From the NCBI GenBank assembly GCA_018813065.1, contig JAHJCH010000279.1:1-57648 (forward strand): a stretch of DNA of 57,648 nt. Reading direction: 5' to 3'. This document shows, in pieces, positions 44,176 through 53,021 of this stretch (its first letter is position 1; each line of letters opens with the position of its first letter). This DNA is from Myxococcota bacterium (GTDB lineage Bacteria; Myxococcota_A; Bradymonadia; UBA7976; UBA1532). Made by a program: the position numbers and the translations under genes. Under the pieces are notes generated by a model. It did not search any database. It worked only from the letters and a program-made list of their open reading frames with translations, and was not told the origin of the DNA.

Positions 44176-44748
44176 TCAGAGGGGCACGCCGTAGTGCTTG
44201 GCGAGGGGCAACATCCCGCCCGCGAAGCCTTGGCCGACGGCCTTGAACTGCCACTCGTTGTTGTACTTATACAGCTCGGCGAAGACCATGGCCGTCTCGG
44301 AGGACATCTCCTCAGAGAGGTTATAGCGGGCCAGCTCCTTACCATCCGCGGCGTTAACCACGCGCACGAAGGCGTTGCTGACCATGCCGAAGTTTTGGCG
44401 GCGGGCCTCGGCCTCATGGATGGTCACGCAGATGGCCACGCGCGTGGCGTCGGCGCCCATCTTGGAGAAGTCGATGGTGACCTGCTCATCATCGCCATCG
44501 CCTTGACCCGTGCGGTTATCCCCCAGGTGCTGCACCGCGCCGTCGGCGGAGGTCAGCTGATTATAGAAGACAAAATCGCCGACGCTGCGCACGCGCTTTT
44601 GATCATTGAGGATGAAGGCGCAGGCGTCGAGATCGAACTCTTGACCGTCGCTGGCGCGCTCATCCCAGCCCAACCCCACGAGCACCTTCTTGAGCCCCGG
44701 AGATTGCTTGGACAGAGAGATGTTGCCGCCTTTGGTGAGCAGGATCAT
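44176..44748 (-). CDS. terD: TerD-family calcium-binding stress protein
   Basis: 190 residues from the ATG at 44748 (AGGGAG six bases upstream); a longer upstream frame is not supported. Family motifs are clear: LVGLGWDERASDGQEFDLDACAF and the acidic Ca-binding GDNRTGQGDGDDE, plus VRVVNAADGKELARYNL. TerD proteins are associated with tellurite, phage and general stress resistance and bind Ca2+. Here terD is alone: no terA, terB, terC, terF or terZ is seen. An imperfect inverted repeat at 44761-44808 lies immediately upstream and may control it. Confidence 0.9.
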   Translation of the reverse strand: MILLTKGGNISLSKQSPGLKKVLVGLGWDERASDGQEFDLDACAFILNDQKRVRSVGDFVFYNQLTSADGAVQHLGDNRTGQGDGDDEQVTIDFSKMGADATRVAICVTIHEAEARRQNFGMVSNAFVRVVNAADGKELARYNLSEEMSSETAMVFAELYKYNNEWQFKAVGQGFAGGMLPLAKHYGVPL

Positions 44749-45059
44749 GTCACACTCCCTTGCTCTATCAGCAGAGCTTTTTAACCGCGTGGAGCACTGA
44801 TAAGAGCAGCGAGATCGGGCGCTGTCAAGCGTCTGATAGATCCATCGTTGGAGATTCGCAGGGGGGAGGATCTGGGCGTCGCGCTTTGCATCACAGCGCG
44901 CCGACATATTTTTTTAAAAAAATCATTGACCAGTGAGTGACACAAACACCACATTGACAGCCGGGTGGGGCGACGCCGAGGCGGTGCCACGCCAGGAAAC
45001 CGGGTAACGCTTTTAAATATAAAGCGATTTTGGCGACAGCAGACAACGCAAAGGGGACA
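44749..45059. promoter_or_regulatory. Divergent region between terD and KASIII operon
   Basis: 311 bp without a convincing gene. It contains the 44761-44808 inverted repeat on the terD side. On the KASIII side, an AT-rich segment (45011-45023) includes TATAAA, a possible -10, without a good -35. A-runs at about 44908-44918 may be a terminator-like or curved segment. I see no RNA gene. Confidence 0.4.
44761..44808. promoter_or_regulatory. Imperfect inverted repeat upstream of terD
   Basis: TGCTCTATCAG (44761-44771) pairs with CTGATAAGAGCA (44797-44808), eleven pairs with one bulged A and a 25-nt spacer. It starts 12 bp upstream of the terD ATG, so it could be an operator or an mRNA leader hairpin. 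Function is inferred from position only. Confidence 0.4.
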
Positions 45060-46262
45060 GTGTTGAGGCACGCAGGTATCACAAGCATGGGAGGCTATCT
45101 CCCCGCGAAGACGATCTCCAAGGAGAAAAGCCAAGCGCTCGTGCGCTTCTTGAGAGAGGCGACGACGCTCCCTCAAGAGTACATCGACGTCATCGAAAAA
45201 ACGGGGACGCTGCCAGGCTACATTGAGACGAATGATGATGGGTGGTCCAGCCAGCCTTGGTTTGAGGCCTGGCTTGAGCGAATGCCGCCTAAAAAACGCG
45301 CCAATCCATTCCAAGGGGCCAAAGAGCGCCGAAGAGTCCCCCTCGATCCAGACTCTAAGAAGAAGTCGATCAATCCTCATTGGATGAAGCCCTCTGACGC
45401 CGAAACAATCGCGGGTGCGATGGCAATTCTCAATGGAAATGTCGAACGAGACAGCATTGATCTTGTACTATCACACTCTCAAGTACCCGATTTTTCATTG
45501 CCGCAGAACGCATCATTAATCCAAGATAAACTTGGGCTTAAAAACGCGGGAGCATACGCGATTGATACTTGCTGCTCATCATTCGTAACGATGATTGAGA
45601 TTGCAGCGAGCCTCGTGACAATGGGTGTCAAATCAAAAGTGCTTATCGTAAGCAGCTATCTTGACTCTCATGTTGTTGATAAATCGGATTATTTTAGCGT
45701 AAATACAGGTGACGCTGCGATCGCTGCGATTGTAAGTCAAGTTGAGCCTGGATTTGGCTATGTTTCATCGCATTCAACCAGTCATGGTAGCCGTCATGAT
45801 GGGATCATCTATGAAAGACGCTCCCCAAGGCTACATAAACAAATCGGCGTTGGATCATCCTACTCAAAAGAGTTCACGACCTTTTACAACCAAGAAGCGT
45901 GTAAAGAGATCGCGGTGAACGCGGAAGAGGACATGGTCTACGTCGTTCAGCGCGCCTTAGAGAAGGCCAAGGCCGAGGTCAGCGACGTGGATCTGTTGGT
46001 GACTCACCAGCCCGTGGCTTGGGCGGGGGAGGCTTGGCGGCGCGCCATTGGTGTGCCGCCAGAGCGCTTCTATGAGACCTATGAGGCTTATGGCAACATC
46101 GCGACCTGCGCGGCGGCGACCAACCTCCTTGAGGCGCTTGAGGCGGATCGCGTCAAGGCGGGTGATCTGCTCCTCATCGCCTCGTCTGGGGCGGGAGAGA
46201 ACCACATCGCGGTCTTGGAGCGGGCCTCTCCTCAGCTGATCCAGAGCTGCCGAGGCGCTTGA
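45060..46262 (+). CDS. FabH-like ketoacyl synthase (KASIII), first of pair
   Basis: About 400 residues from a GTG at 45060 (alternative TTG at 45063 or 45030); AAGGGGA lies just upstream and VLRHAGITSMGGYLP is the expected family start. Thiolase fold with active-site Cys in AIDTCCSSF (~172), His in LLVTHQPVAWAG and Asn in YEAYGNIATCA, so the Cys-His-Asn triad is complete. It is longer than FabH (~320) because of ~70 extra residues (about 30-110 of the protein), rich in charged residues. Likely a specialised condensing enzyme rather than primary fatty acid synthesis. Codons shift from AT-rich (45400-45920) to GC-rich (45920-46262) within the gene. Confidence 0.82.
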   Translation: MLRHAGITSMGGYLPAKTISKEKSQALVRFLREATTLPQEYIDVIEKTGTLPGYIETNDDGWSSQPWFEAWLERMPPKKRANPFQGAKERRRVPLDPDSKKKSINPHWMKPSDAETIAGAMAILNGNVERDSIDLVLSHSQVPDFSLPQNASLIQDKLGLKNAGAYAIDTCCSSFVTMIEIAASLVTMGVKSKVLIVSSYLDSHVVDKSDYFSVNTGDAAIAAIVSQVEPGFGYVSSHSTSHGSRHDGIIYERRSPRLHKQIGVGSSYSKEFTTFYNQEACKEIAVNAEEDMVYVVQRALEKAKAEVSDVDLLVTHQPVAWAGEAWRRAIGVPPERFYETYEAYGNIATCAAATNLLEALEADRVKAGDLLLIASSGAGENHIAVLERASPQLIQSCRGA

Positions 46263-46706
46263 ATGACGACGACACATCAGGGCGACGAGGCGGCGATCTG
46301 CTTTGAGGGTGTGGCGCATATCGGCGTCAAGGTGCGCGACATCGCCGCGCTGCGGGGGACGCTGACGCGCCTTGGGTTTACGCCAGGGCGCGTTACGGCG
46401 CGGCCGGAGGTGGGGCTCAAGCTCAGCCTCTGCGGCGTCGGGGGCGCCGCCTCCTTGGAGCTGCTTGAGGATCTCCACGCCGACAGCGCCCTCATCAACG
46501 CGCCGCTGGGCCTGCATCACATCGCGCTGCGCGCGCCTGATATTGAGGGCGCGTATCGAGCGCTTCAGCGAGATCCAGCCATTGCGCTTGAGGGGCCGAT
46601 TCGCCAAGGCGCCCATGGGCGGATCTGCTTCTTCAGGATCAAAGACAGCGACGAGATCCTCTTCGAGTGTGTTGAGGCGCCGCGCGCCCAAGGTGAGGTG
46701 AGATGA
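46263..46706 (+). CDS. VOC/glyoxalase-fold protein, methylmalonyl-CoA epimerase-like
   Basis: 147 residues. Vicinal-oxygen-chelate fold with paired beta-alpha-beta-beta-beta modules: VAHIGVKVRDIAALRGTL (His near the start of module 1) and GLHHIALRAPDIEGAY (His of module 2), ending DEILFECVE (metal-ligand Glu). This pattern is closest to methylmalonyl-CoA epimerase-like members. It starts immediately after the stop of the first KASIII and overlaps the next gene by 4 bp. In this context it may act on a thioester intermediate of the two condensing enzymes; substrate unknown. Confidence 0.75.
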   Translation: MTTTHQGDEAAICFEGVAHIGVKVRDIAALRGTLTRLGFTPGRVTARPEVGLKLSLCGVGGAASLELLEDLHADSALINAPLGLHHIALRAPDIEGAYRALQRDPAIALEGPIRQGAHGRICFFRIKDSDEILFECVEAPRAQGEVR

Positions 46707-47734
46707 TCTGCCCTGTGAACATCATCGGCGTGGGGGCCTACTTCCCTCAGCGCGTCAAGACCAATGAGGCCTTTGATGGCGCGGCGGTGGGGGTGGGCGC
46801 GCGCTGGTTTGAAGCGCTTGGCGTCCAGGCTCGACGAGTGGCGGGCGAGGACGAGACGATCATCGATCTGGCCTACGAGGCGGCGCGGCGCGCCATCGAG
46901 GCCGCCGGCGTTGATCCTCAACAGATTGATCGCATCATCGGCGTGTCCGCCACGCCTGATCCGCAGCGCGTCGCCCCCAGCGGCTTCGCTGAGCTACAGC
47001 GCCGCCTCGGCATCGACGAGTGCGCGACCTTCTCGCTGATCGACACCTGCGCGGGGGCGCTGATGGCCACGGAGTTGGCGACCCAGGCCATCCAACTGGG
47101 GATCGCCAAGGTCGTCTTGGTGGTGGCGGCGGAGGCCTTCTCCAAGGTCTTTGATGGCGGCTCTGAGAGCGGCTTTAAGTTTGGGGTGGGCATGGGGGAT
47201 GGGGCGGGGGCGATCATCCTCTCGGGAGATCCAGCTCAACCCAACGGCTTTATGGGGGCGCACCTCCAGACCCATACGGTGTTCAGCAGCGGTTTAGGCG
47301 TGCGCGTCGCTGAAGGTGGAGGGCGCTTCACCTTTGGGTTGGGCGCAGCACCGCCCATGCTCAACGGCGCGCCGCTCGATCCGAGGGAGGCCGCGCGAGA
47401 GATCAAAGCCTACACCTCCGCGACGATCCCAAGCGCGATTGAAGCGCTCTTCAAGAAAATCAATATCACGAATGATGATATTGATTTTTATTTCCTGCAT
47501 CAGCCTAATCGGGCCTTCATTGATGAATGGAAACGAAGAGCGCAGATCCCTGACCATAAAGCGATTGATACATTAAGTAAGTATGGGAATTTATCTACGG
47601 TATCTGTGCTTGCAAATCTCAACGAAGCCTATCAAAATAATTTATTAAAACATAATGATTTAATTGTATTTGCCTCTATTGGAGAAGGTGTAAATGTATG
47701 CGCAATGGCCTGGAGATGGCATCTCAATTTGTAA
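46703..47734 (+). CDS. FabH-like ketoacyl synthase (KASIII), second of pair
   Basis: 343 residues. Catalytic Cys116 in LIDTCAGALMA, His in FYFLHQPNRAF and Asn in YGNLSTVSV, so the triad is complete. Start overlaps the VOC gene by 4 bp. With its partner it forms an operon that probably makes a small beta-keto or alkyl product; heteromeric KASIII pairs are known (for example PqsB/PqsC in quinolone signalling) but there one subunit lacks the Cys, unlike here. The last ~100 codons (from about 47440) are AT-rich, continuing into the following kinase gene. No dedicated ACP or ligase is adjacent. Confidence 0.85.
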   Translation: MICPVNIIGVGAYFPQRVKTNEAFDGAAVGVGARWFEALGVQARRVAGEDETIIDLAYEAARRAIEAAGVDPQQIDRIIGVSATPDPQRVAPSGFAELQRRLGIDECATFSLIDTCAGALMATELATQAIQLGIAKVVLVVAAEAFSKVFDGGSESGFKFGVGMGDGAGAIILSGDPAQPNGFMGAHLQTHTVFSSGLGVRVAEGGGRFTFGLGAAPPMLNGAPLDPREAAREIKAYTSATIPSAIEALFKKINITNDDIDFYFLHQPNRAFIDEWKRRAQIPDHKAIDTLSKYGNLSTVSVLANLNEAYQNNLLKHNDLIVFASIGEGVNVCAMAWRWHLNL

Positions 47735-47851
47735 TAATTGGTTAATTAAGAACAAATCTTATTATCTGTTAAAAAAACACAATCAATTTAAAATTAAACA
47801 ATGTTAAAAATGTGATTTTGTGTGTTTTATGCACACTCAGTGATATTAAGT

Positions 47852-47880
47852 TTGACACCTATACTAGAATTCACGAACAT
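47852..47880 (+). promoter_or_regulatory. Candidate promoter of the hybrid histidine kinase
   Basis: In the 181-bp AT-rich gap (47735-47915), TTGACA (47852-47857) and TATACT (47860-47865) overlap the space of one promoter, so they cannot both serve the same start. A GAACAT lies 17 bp from TTGACA. A GTGTG/CACAC dyad (47820-47836) is just upstream. Confidence 0.25.
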
Positions 47881-47915
47881 AACCGAGCTTAAGGCGGTCT
47901 TCAATTATCACCACG

Positions 47916-49661
47916 ATGCGTTGGGATTTCACCGTGAATTACCCCTCAAACTACCAGGATCATATTCAGTTTTTAGAAAATTTAAACCGTATTGATAACG
48001 CAATTCGCAAAGAAATCTCACTGCACTCCACTTTGATCGCTGTACTTGATCAAATTCTACTTATTTTAGGGTGCGACCGAGCTTGGCTGCTTCATCCCTG
48101 TGATCCAAACGCCAAGAGCTGGACCGTACACGCAGAGCGAACGACTCCGGACTACCCTGGTGCTTATCAGACCGGGAGCGAGCAGCCGATGAAAGACGCT
48201 GATCGCCATAATCTACAAGCAGTGCTTAATGCGCACGGCCCACTTTGCTTCTCCAAAGATGATTTGCCCACAGAAGACGCGACCGCCCACAAATTCTCCA
48301 TCCAAGCGATTATGTTGGTCGCGATCTACCCAAAGAATGGCGGCGCTTGGGCCCTTGGCGTTCACCACTGCGCAAAAAATCATATTTGGACAGATCAAGA
48401 GCGAGCGTTTTTTCAAGAAGCAGGTCGAAGACTCGGTGATGGCCTTAATAGTCTGCTCCTTCAGCGAGATTTATTGGAGCGTGAGCGTGAGCTGCATCAA
48501 TCTCAAAAAATGGAGTCTATTGGACAATTAGCGAGCGGTGTTGCACATGACTTTAATAATATACTCACAACAATCTTGCTTAATACAGATATAGCGAAAT
48601 TTTTATTTGATGATCAAACAGATAAAGAATTTATCGAAATCATTAGCGAAATTGAAAAAGCAGGGAAAAATGCTGCTTCTTTAATCAATCAATTGCTCAC
48701 TTTTGCGAAAAAAGACATTTTATCTCCTGAAATTTTAGATGTAAATCTTCAAATCGAGGATTTTAAAGAAATTATATCGAGATCAGTTAGAGAAAATATA
48801 AAAATAGAATATAATCTGGGTGGAAATTTGCCAAATATTTTAATGGACAAATCAAAATTAAATCAAATCATCCTTAATCTCGTTATAAATGCAAGGGATG
48901 CGATCGAAAAAAATAATGGCAATATTATTATTAAGACATCAAGCTGTTTTATTAAAAGCAAGGGTAGTTCTGATAATATGCCTGCGGTTTGTCTTTCTGT
49001 TGAAGACAATGGCGAAGGAATTAATCCAAACTTAAAAGACTTGATATTTGACCCATTTTTTACAACCAAAAAAAAGAGTCACGAATATGGATCAGGTTCA
49101 GGTCTTGGCCTTGCTAATATAAAGCGAATTGTCCAAGAAGATATGGGTGGTATTATTGAGGTGGATAGTAAATTAGGTCATGGTTCTTGTTTCAGAGTAT
49201 ACTTGCCGATAAAAAGTGAATATACACATTCAAGATTAACACATATCGAAATTGAACAAGATTTATCTTTAAAAGACAGCCTGGTTGGTACAGAAAAAAT
49301 TATTGTTTGTGAAGATGAACCCTCTGTCCTTAAAATGGTGTCTCGCTTATTAAAAAACGCTGGATATCATGTAATTGAAGCAAATGATCCGCTCATTGCG
49401 CTGTCGTTCTGGCGGTCTGATCCCATAAAAGCAGACCTTTTACTTACAGATTTAATCATGCCTGCAATGAATGGTCGTGAGTTATTAGAGGAGATGAGGC
49501 GAGATGTTCCATCACTGAAGTCTGTTTTTATGTCTGGATATACATCCAACATTCTTGATCAAGATAATGGTCATAATATGATCGAAAATTATAAGTTGAT
49601 ACCGAAACCATTTAGTCAGGGTCAGCTTCTTAGGGCCATTCGCCAAATTTTGGATCAGTGA
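47916..49661 (+). CDS. Hybrid sensor histidine kinase (GAF-HisKA-HATPase-REC)
   Basis: 581 residues, cytoplasmic (no TM helix). GAF-like sensor about 35-185; dimerisation/phosphoacceptor SIGQLASGVAHDFNNIL with His211; HATPase with N-box LVINARDAIEKN, G1 VEDNGEGI and G2 YGSGSGLGLANI; C-terminal receiver with acidic EDEP, phosphoacceptor LLTDLIMPAMNG (Asp512), and Lys in LIPKPFS. The signal is probably a small ligand or redox/light cue perceived by the GAF. No DNA-binding output is adjacent. No Shine-Dalgarno is evident before the ATG. AT-rich throughout. Its place 181 bp downstream of the KASIII operon makes a product-sensing role possible but unproven. Confidence 0.88.
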   Translation: MRWDFTVNYPSNYQDHIQFLENLNRIDNAIRKEISLHSTLIAVLDQILLILGCDRAWLLHPCDPNAKSWTVHAERTTPDYPGAYQTGSEQPMKDADRHNLQAVLNAHGPLCFSKDDLPTEDATAHKFSIQAIMLVAIYPKNGGAWALGVHHCAKNHIWTDQERAFFQEAGRRLGDGLNSLLLQRDLLERERELHQSQKMESIGQLASGVAHDFNNILTTILLNTDIAKFLFDDQTDKEFIEIISEIEKAGKNAASLINQLLTFAKKDILSPEILDVNLQIEDFKEIISRSVRENIKIEYNLGGNLPNILMDKSKLNQIILNLVINARDAIEKNNGNIIIKTSSCFIKSKGSSDNMPAVCLSVEDNGEGINPNLKDLIFDPFFTTKKKSHEYGSGSGLGLANIKRIVQEDMGGIIEVDSKLGHGSCFRVYLPIKSEYTHSRLTHIEIEQDLSLKDSLVGTEKIIVCEDEPSVLKMVSRLLKNAGYHVIEANDPLIALSFWRSDPIKADLLLTDLIMPAMNGRELLEEMRRDVPSLKSVFMSGYTSNILDQDNGHNMIENYKLIPKPFSQGQLLRAIRQILDQ

Positions 49662-49667
49662 TAGCGA

Positions 49668-50735
49668 TTAAGGCACGAGTGTACGCCAAGGCAGGTTGAT
49701 CGATTCACCAAGGATGACGCTCCCCTCAAGCGGCTGGCCGCTGATAAAGGTGCGATCTTGGGTGTCTTCATCGGGGATGCAGTCAAAGTCGCTGGCGTTA
49801 TAGCCGCCCGTCATGCTCAGCGCGATGTGCTGATAGAGGGCCTCCAGCTCCGCAGGCTCTGCGGCTGAAGCGTAGTAGCCGCCCGACTCCTGAGCCACGC
49901 GTTGTAGCAGCTTGATCGTCTCGGTGGAGGGCTCAGCGTAGGGGCAAGAGGCCGAGGCCGAGGCGAGGCCCACAGCGTGGATGATGGTGTCTCGCTCCTT
50001 GGCTAAGCGGATCACGCTCTCGGGGGAGTGTGTCCAAGACTCCGTGTCCTCGCCGTCGCTGAGCACGATGACATAGCGCTTCATCTCGCTGATCTTGTTC
50101 GACGCGTCCTGGCGCGCCTTGGCCTCGTCGCTGGTGGCCTGGATGGACTCCGCCAGCGCGTCCCAGAGGGGCGTGCCGCCCACCGCCATGATCTGATTGA
50201 CGTTGTCCTTGATGAGATCCGGATCGCCGCTGAAGTCGCTGATCTGGCGGATGGTCTGGTAGTCGCCGCTGGTGCCGACGCCGAAGTCGGAGAGGCTCAA
50301 CACGCTGTCGGGGGCTTGCTCAAGGATGATCGAGGCCAAGCGGCTCGCCGCCTCGGCGCGCTGCGTGGTGGGATCGCTGTCCTCCATGCTGCCGGAGTCG
50401 TCGATGAGCAGCATCACCGCGTTGTACGGGCTGCCCTCAAGCTCGCGCTCGTCGATAAAGGTGCAGTCGGTGGTGCTGCCGTCCTCGTTCTTGAGCTGGA
50501 CGCCTAAGCCCGCGCTGGCGAGGCCCTGGCGGAGCACGCCGGCGGTGAAGGGATCCTCTTCATCGTCGATGGGCAGCAGGTTGAAGGTGATCTTGCCGGT
50601 GTCGCGGTAGTCCTCGGAGGGCGTCACGCCCAGCAGCTCAAGGCCCAGATCGCCGAGGAGGCCGCTGAGGACTTGGCAGCCCGAGAGGGGCAGCGTGAGG
50701 GAGAGGAGCAAGAGCGCGAGGCGTGTCATCTTCAT
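49668..50735 (-). CDS. vWA-domain lipoprotein (second in window)
   Basis: 355 residues from the ATG at 50735 (GGAGAT upstream). Lipobox LSGC (Cys20). The vWA domain has the full MIDAS start VMLLIDDSGSMEDSD, a Thr in GGTPLWDALAES and Asp in VIVLSDGEDTES, so it should bind Mg2+/Mn2+. Unlike the vWA lipoprotein of the 12-gene block, this one has a canonical DxSGS. No partner genes around it indicate a complex. Its end is 6 bp from the convergent kinase gene. Confidence 0.8.
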   Translation of the reverse strand: MKMTRLALLLLSLTLPLSGCQVLSGLLGDLGLELLGVTPSEDYRDTGKITFNLLPIDDEEDPFTAGVLRQGLASAGLGVQLKNEDGSTTDCTFIDERELEGSPYNAVMLLIDDSGSMEDSDPTTQRAEAASRLASIILEQAPDSVLSLSDFGVGTSGDYQTIRQISDFSGDPDLIKDNVNQIMAVGGTPLWDALAESIQATSDEAKARQDASNKISEMKRYVIVLSDGEDTESWTHSPESVIRLAKERDTIIHAVGLASASASCPYAEPSTETIKLLQRVAQESGGYYASAAEPAELEALYQHIALSMTGGYNASDFDCIPDEDTQDRTFISGQPLEGSVILGESINLPWRTLVP

Positions 50736-50858
50736 GGGATCTCCGCTGTGGGTCGGTGGGCGGCCCTGTAACGCGGAGGTCAGCGTAACATTCATCCCAT
50801 TGGAGGAGCGCGATGCGCACCTCGTAAAAAAATAAAGATTAGTAATTTTAAGTATTTA

Positions 50859-51791
50859 CTAGTTTTCAAAGGGCAGCTGGGCCTCCTCGACGCCCAGGGG
50901 ATCTTGGTGTACCAAGACCTCCACCTCTTCATGGAGGCCCTTGATCGCCCTGATCACCGCGTCGGCGATGTGGTGGGCCTTGCGCAGGCTGATCTCCGGT
51001 TGCATCTCAACGTGGATCTCGACGAAGACGCATAGGCCCGCGCGGCGCGTACGCAGATCATGGATGCCCTCGACCCCCGCGCAGGCCAAGGCGACCTCAC
51101 GCACCGCTTGGCGCTCCAACTCCGGCAGCTCACGGTCCATCAAGACGTCCAAGGAGAGGCGCGCGATCTCGGCGACGCTCTTGAGGATGATCCCCGCGAT
51201 GAGCACCGCCGCGATGGGATCGATGATCGTCCAACCCCAGCGATCAACGATCAAGATCGAGATGAGCACGGAGGCGTTCATTAAGAGATCGCCTTGGTAG
51301 TGCAGGGAGTCGGCTTGGATCGCCGTAGAGCCCGTTCGACGCACCACAAAGCGTTGAAAGAGCACCAAACCCAGCGTCATTACGATAGAGAGAGACATCA
51401 CCCAGATGCCCACGCCCGGCTGATTGAGCGGCCGAGGGTGTATGAGCCGCTCAGCCGCTTGGAGGAGCAAGAAGACCGCTGAGCCGGTGATAAAAGCGGC
51501 CTGCGCCAGCCCCGCCAAGGCCTCGGCCTTGCCGTGGCCGAAGCGGTGCTCCTCATCCGCCGGCTGGAGGGCGTGGCGGATGGCGAAGAAGTTGATCAGC
51601 GAGGCGCTGGCGTCGAGGACAGAGTCCCCCAGCGTCGCCAGCAGGCTCACGGAGTCGGTCAAGGCCCAGGCCGTCAGCTTGGCGAAGATCAGCGCCACGG
51701 CGACGAGGATTGAGGTGAGGCTGGCGAGGTGCAGCAGCCGCCGCTGGGCTTGCCCGCTGAGAGGCGCGGTGGAGGTGGGGGGCGCGCTCAA
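50859..51791 (-). CDS. Cation diffusion facilitator transporter, FieF/YiiP-like
   Basis: 310 residues, six TM helices and a C-terminal cytoplasmic ferredoxin-like domain with His residues (EIHVEMQPEISLRKAHHIADAV). The transport-site ligands match the DDHD set of YiiP: GDSVLDAS in helix 2 (two Asp four apart) and HYQGDLLMN in helix 5 (His and Asp). RFGHGKAEALAGL is the conserved loop. It exports Zn2+ or Fe2+ by proton antiport across the inner membrane. The start overlaps the upstream L,D-transpeptidase gene by 4 bp. Confidence 0.92.
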   Translation of the reverse strand: MSAPPTSTAPLSGQAQRRLLHLASLTSILVAVALIFAKLTAWALTDSVSLLATLGDSVLDASASLINFFAIRHALQPADEEHRFGHGKAEALAGLAQAAFITGSAVFLLLQAAERLIHPRPLNQPGVGIWVMSLSIVMTLGLVLFQRFVVRRTGSTAIQADSLHYQGDLLMNASVLISILIVDRWGWTIIDPIAAVLIAGIILKSVAEIARLSLDVLMDRELPELERQAVREVALACAGVEGIHDLRTRRAGLCVFVEIHVEMQPEISLRKAHHIADAVIRAIKGLHEEVEVLVHQDPLGVEEAQLPFEN

Positions 51792-52837
51792 GGGGCCTCG
51801 CCAGGCTCCTCGTCGTCGCTGGGCGTCACCGGGGTGAAGGGCTCAAGCGCGACGCTGAGGATCACGCTGGTCTGCGCGCCGCTGATGAGGATCTGCGCCT
51901 GGCCGTCCTCCGCCGCGCGCAGCTCAGCCACCCAGGCGCCATCCTCATCCTGCTCGCCTTGGACCTCGTCCTCGCCGCTGTAGACGTGCAGCGCGATCTC
52001 GGCCTCAGCGCTGGCCTTCACCGTGAGGCGATCCCCCGCCCGCGTCTCCACCCAGAAGCGATCCGCCTCATCGCAGAGCTGAAGCTCATAGAGGCCCGCC
52101 TCCAGCGTCGCGTCATCGTCATAGGCGTCATCCTCACAGGCGTTGAGGCTGGCTTGATACAGCGCCACGGGGTCTTGATCGGGGGGTGTGACGTCCACGA
52201 TGTCGCCCTCGGGGGTGTAGCGCGCCTCGGTCTGAACACGCACGGGCGTGGAGGGGTGGCCCTTGACCATGTAGAAGATCTCCACGATGTCCTCGCCGCG
52301 CATCCGCATACAGCCATGGCTGACGAAGCCGCGGATCAGCTCGCTGGTGATCGGGCCATGAAGGCCATAGGTGTTGTAGCCCTTGTGGTTGGTGGCCGTC
52401 AGCCGCAGGAAGGGGAAGCCGCCGAAGTACTCGGGCGTGTAGCGGCGCGGGTAATACCACCACGTGTCATCGGGATCGGGGCCGGTGGTGAACTCGCCGA
52501 CGGGCGTAAAGGAGACACCCTGGCTGTCCTTGGCGCCGACGCCCGTGGGGTAGACCTTGTAGAAGCCCGTCTCGACGTCGATCAGCTCCACGGTCAGCCC
52601 CTCCAAGCTGACGATGATCTGCGGATCGCTCAGCGTCGGCAGCGCGGGGATCTCATAGCGAAAGCCATCCGCCTTGTCCGTCGTCGGCGGCGCCTCATTG
52701 GGGTTGAGCTGATCGTAAGGGTTACCGCCGCCCTCCGTGGCCACACCGCCGGTGACATTGACGTCCTTGGGCGTGGCCTCATCGGCGGCGCAGGCCCACA
52801 GGCTCGTGGCGAGGATAAAGGAGAGGGTCATGCGCAT
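51788..52837 (-). CDS. L,D-transpeptidase (YkuD) lipoprotein
   Basis: 349 residues from the ATG at 52837, preceded by GGAGG about 8 nt upstream. Lipobox LWAC (Cys16). The YkuD catalytic motif is present: YGLHGPITSELIRG and FVSHGCMRMRGEDIVE, with nucleophile Cys in SHGCMRM. The C-terminal ~130 residues form an unrecognised beta domain ending in an acidic tail. It should cross-link peptidoglycan or attach proteins to it from the outer-membrane lipid anchor. It is co-transcribed with the CDF transporter (4-bp overlap) and divergent from sdhC. Confidence 0.85.
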   Translation of the reverse strand: MRMTLSFILATSLWACAADEATPKDVNVTGGVATEGGGNPYDQLNPNEAPPTTDKADGFRYEIPALPTLSDPQIIVSLEGLTVELIDVETGFYKVYPTGVGAKDSQGVSFTPVGEFTTGPDPDDTWWYYPRRYTPEYFGGFPFLRLTATNHKGYNTYGLHGPITSELIRGFVSHGCMRMRGEDIVEIFYMVKGHPSTPVRVQTEARYTPEGDIVDVTPPDQDPVALYQASLNACEDDAYDDDATLEAGLYELQLCDEADRFWVETRAGDRLTVKASAEAEIALHVYSGEDEVQGEQDEDGAWVAELRAAEDGQAQILISGAQTSVILSVALEPFTPVTPSDDEEPGEAP

Positions 52838-53021
52838 ATCAGCCTCCACGGGTCGCAAAATTCTTGGGCCTTGGATAGCGGTAAACGACCAGAAAATAAA
52901 GGTGAAGCGCGCGATTGTTTGGCATGGATGCGCAAAGCCTGCCCCCTTTTAGACAGTTGTTGAATTGTCAACCCCTAGCTGGTAGACAGCGAGACTCGTG
53001 TTCTGGAGGAGAATGGTTGGC

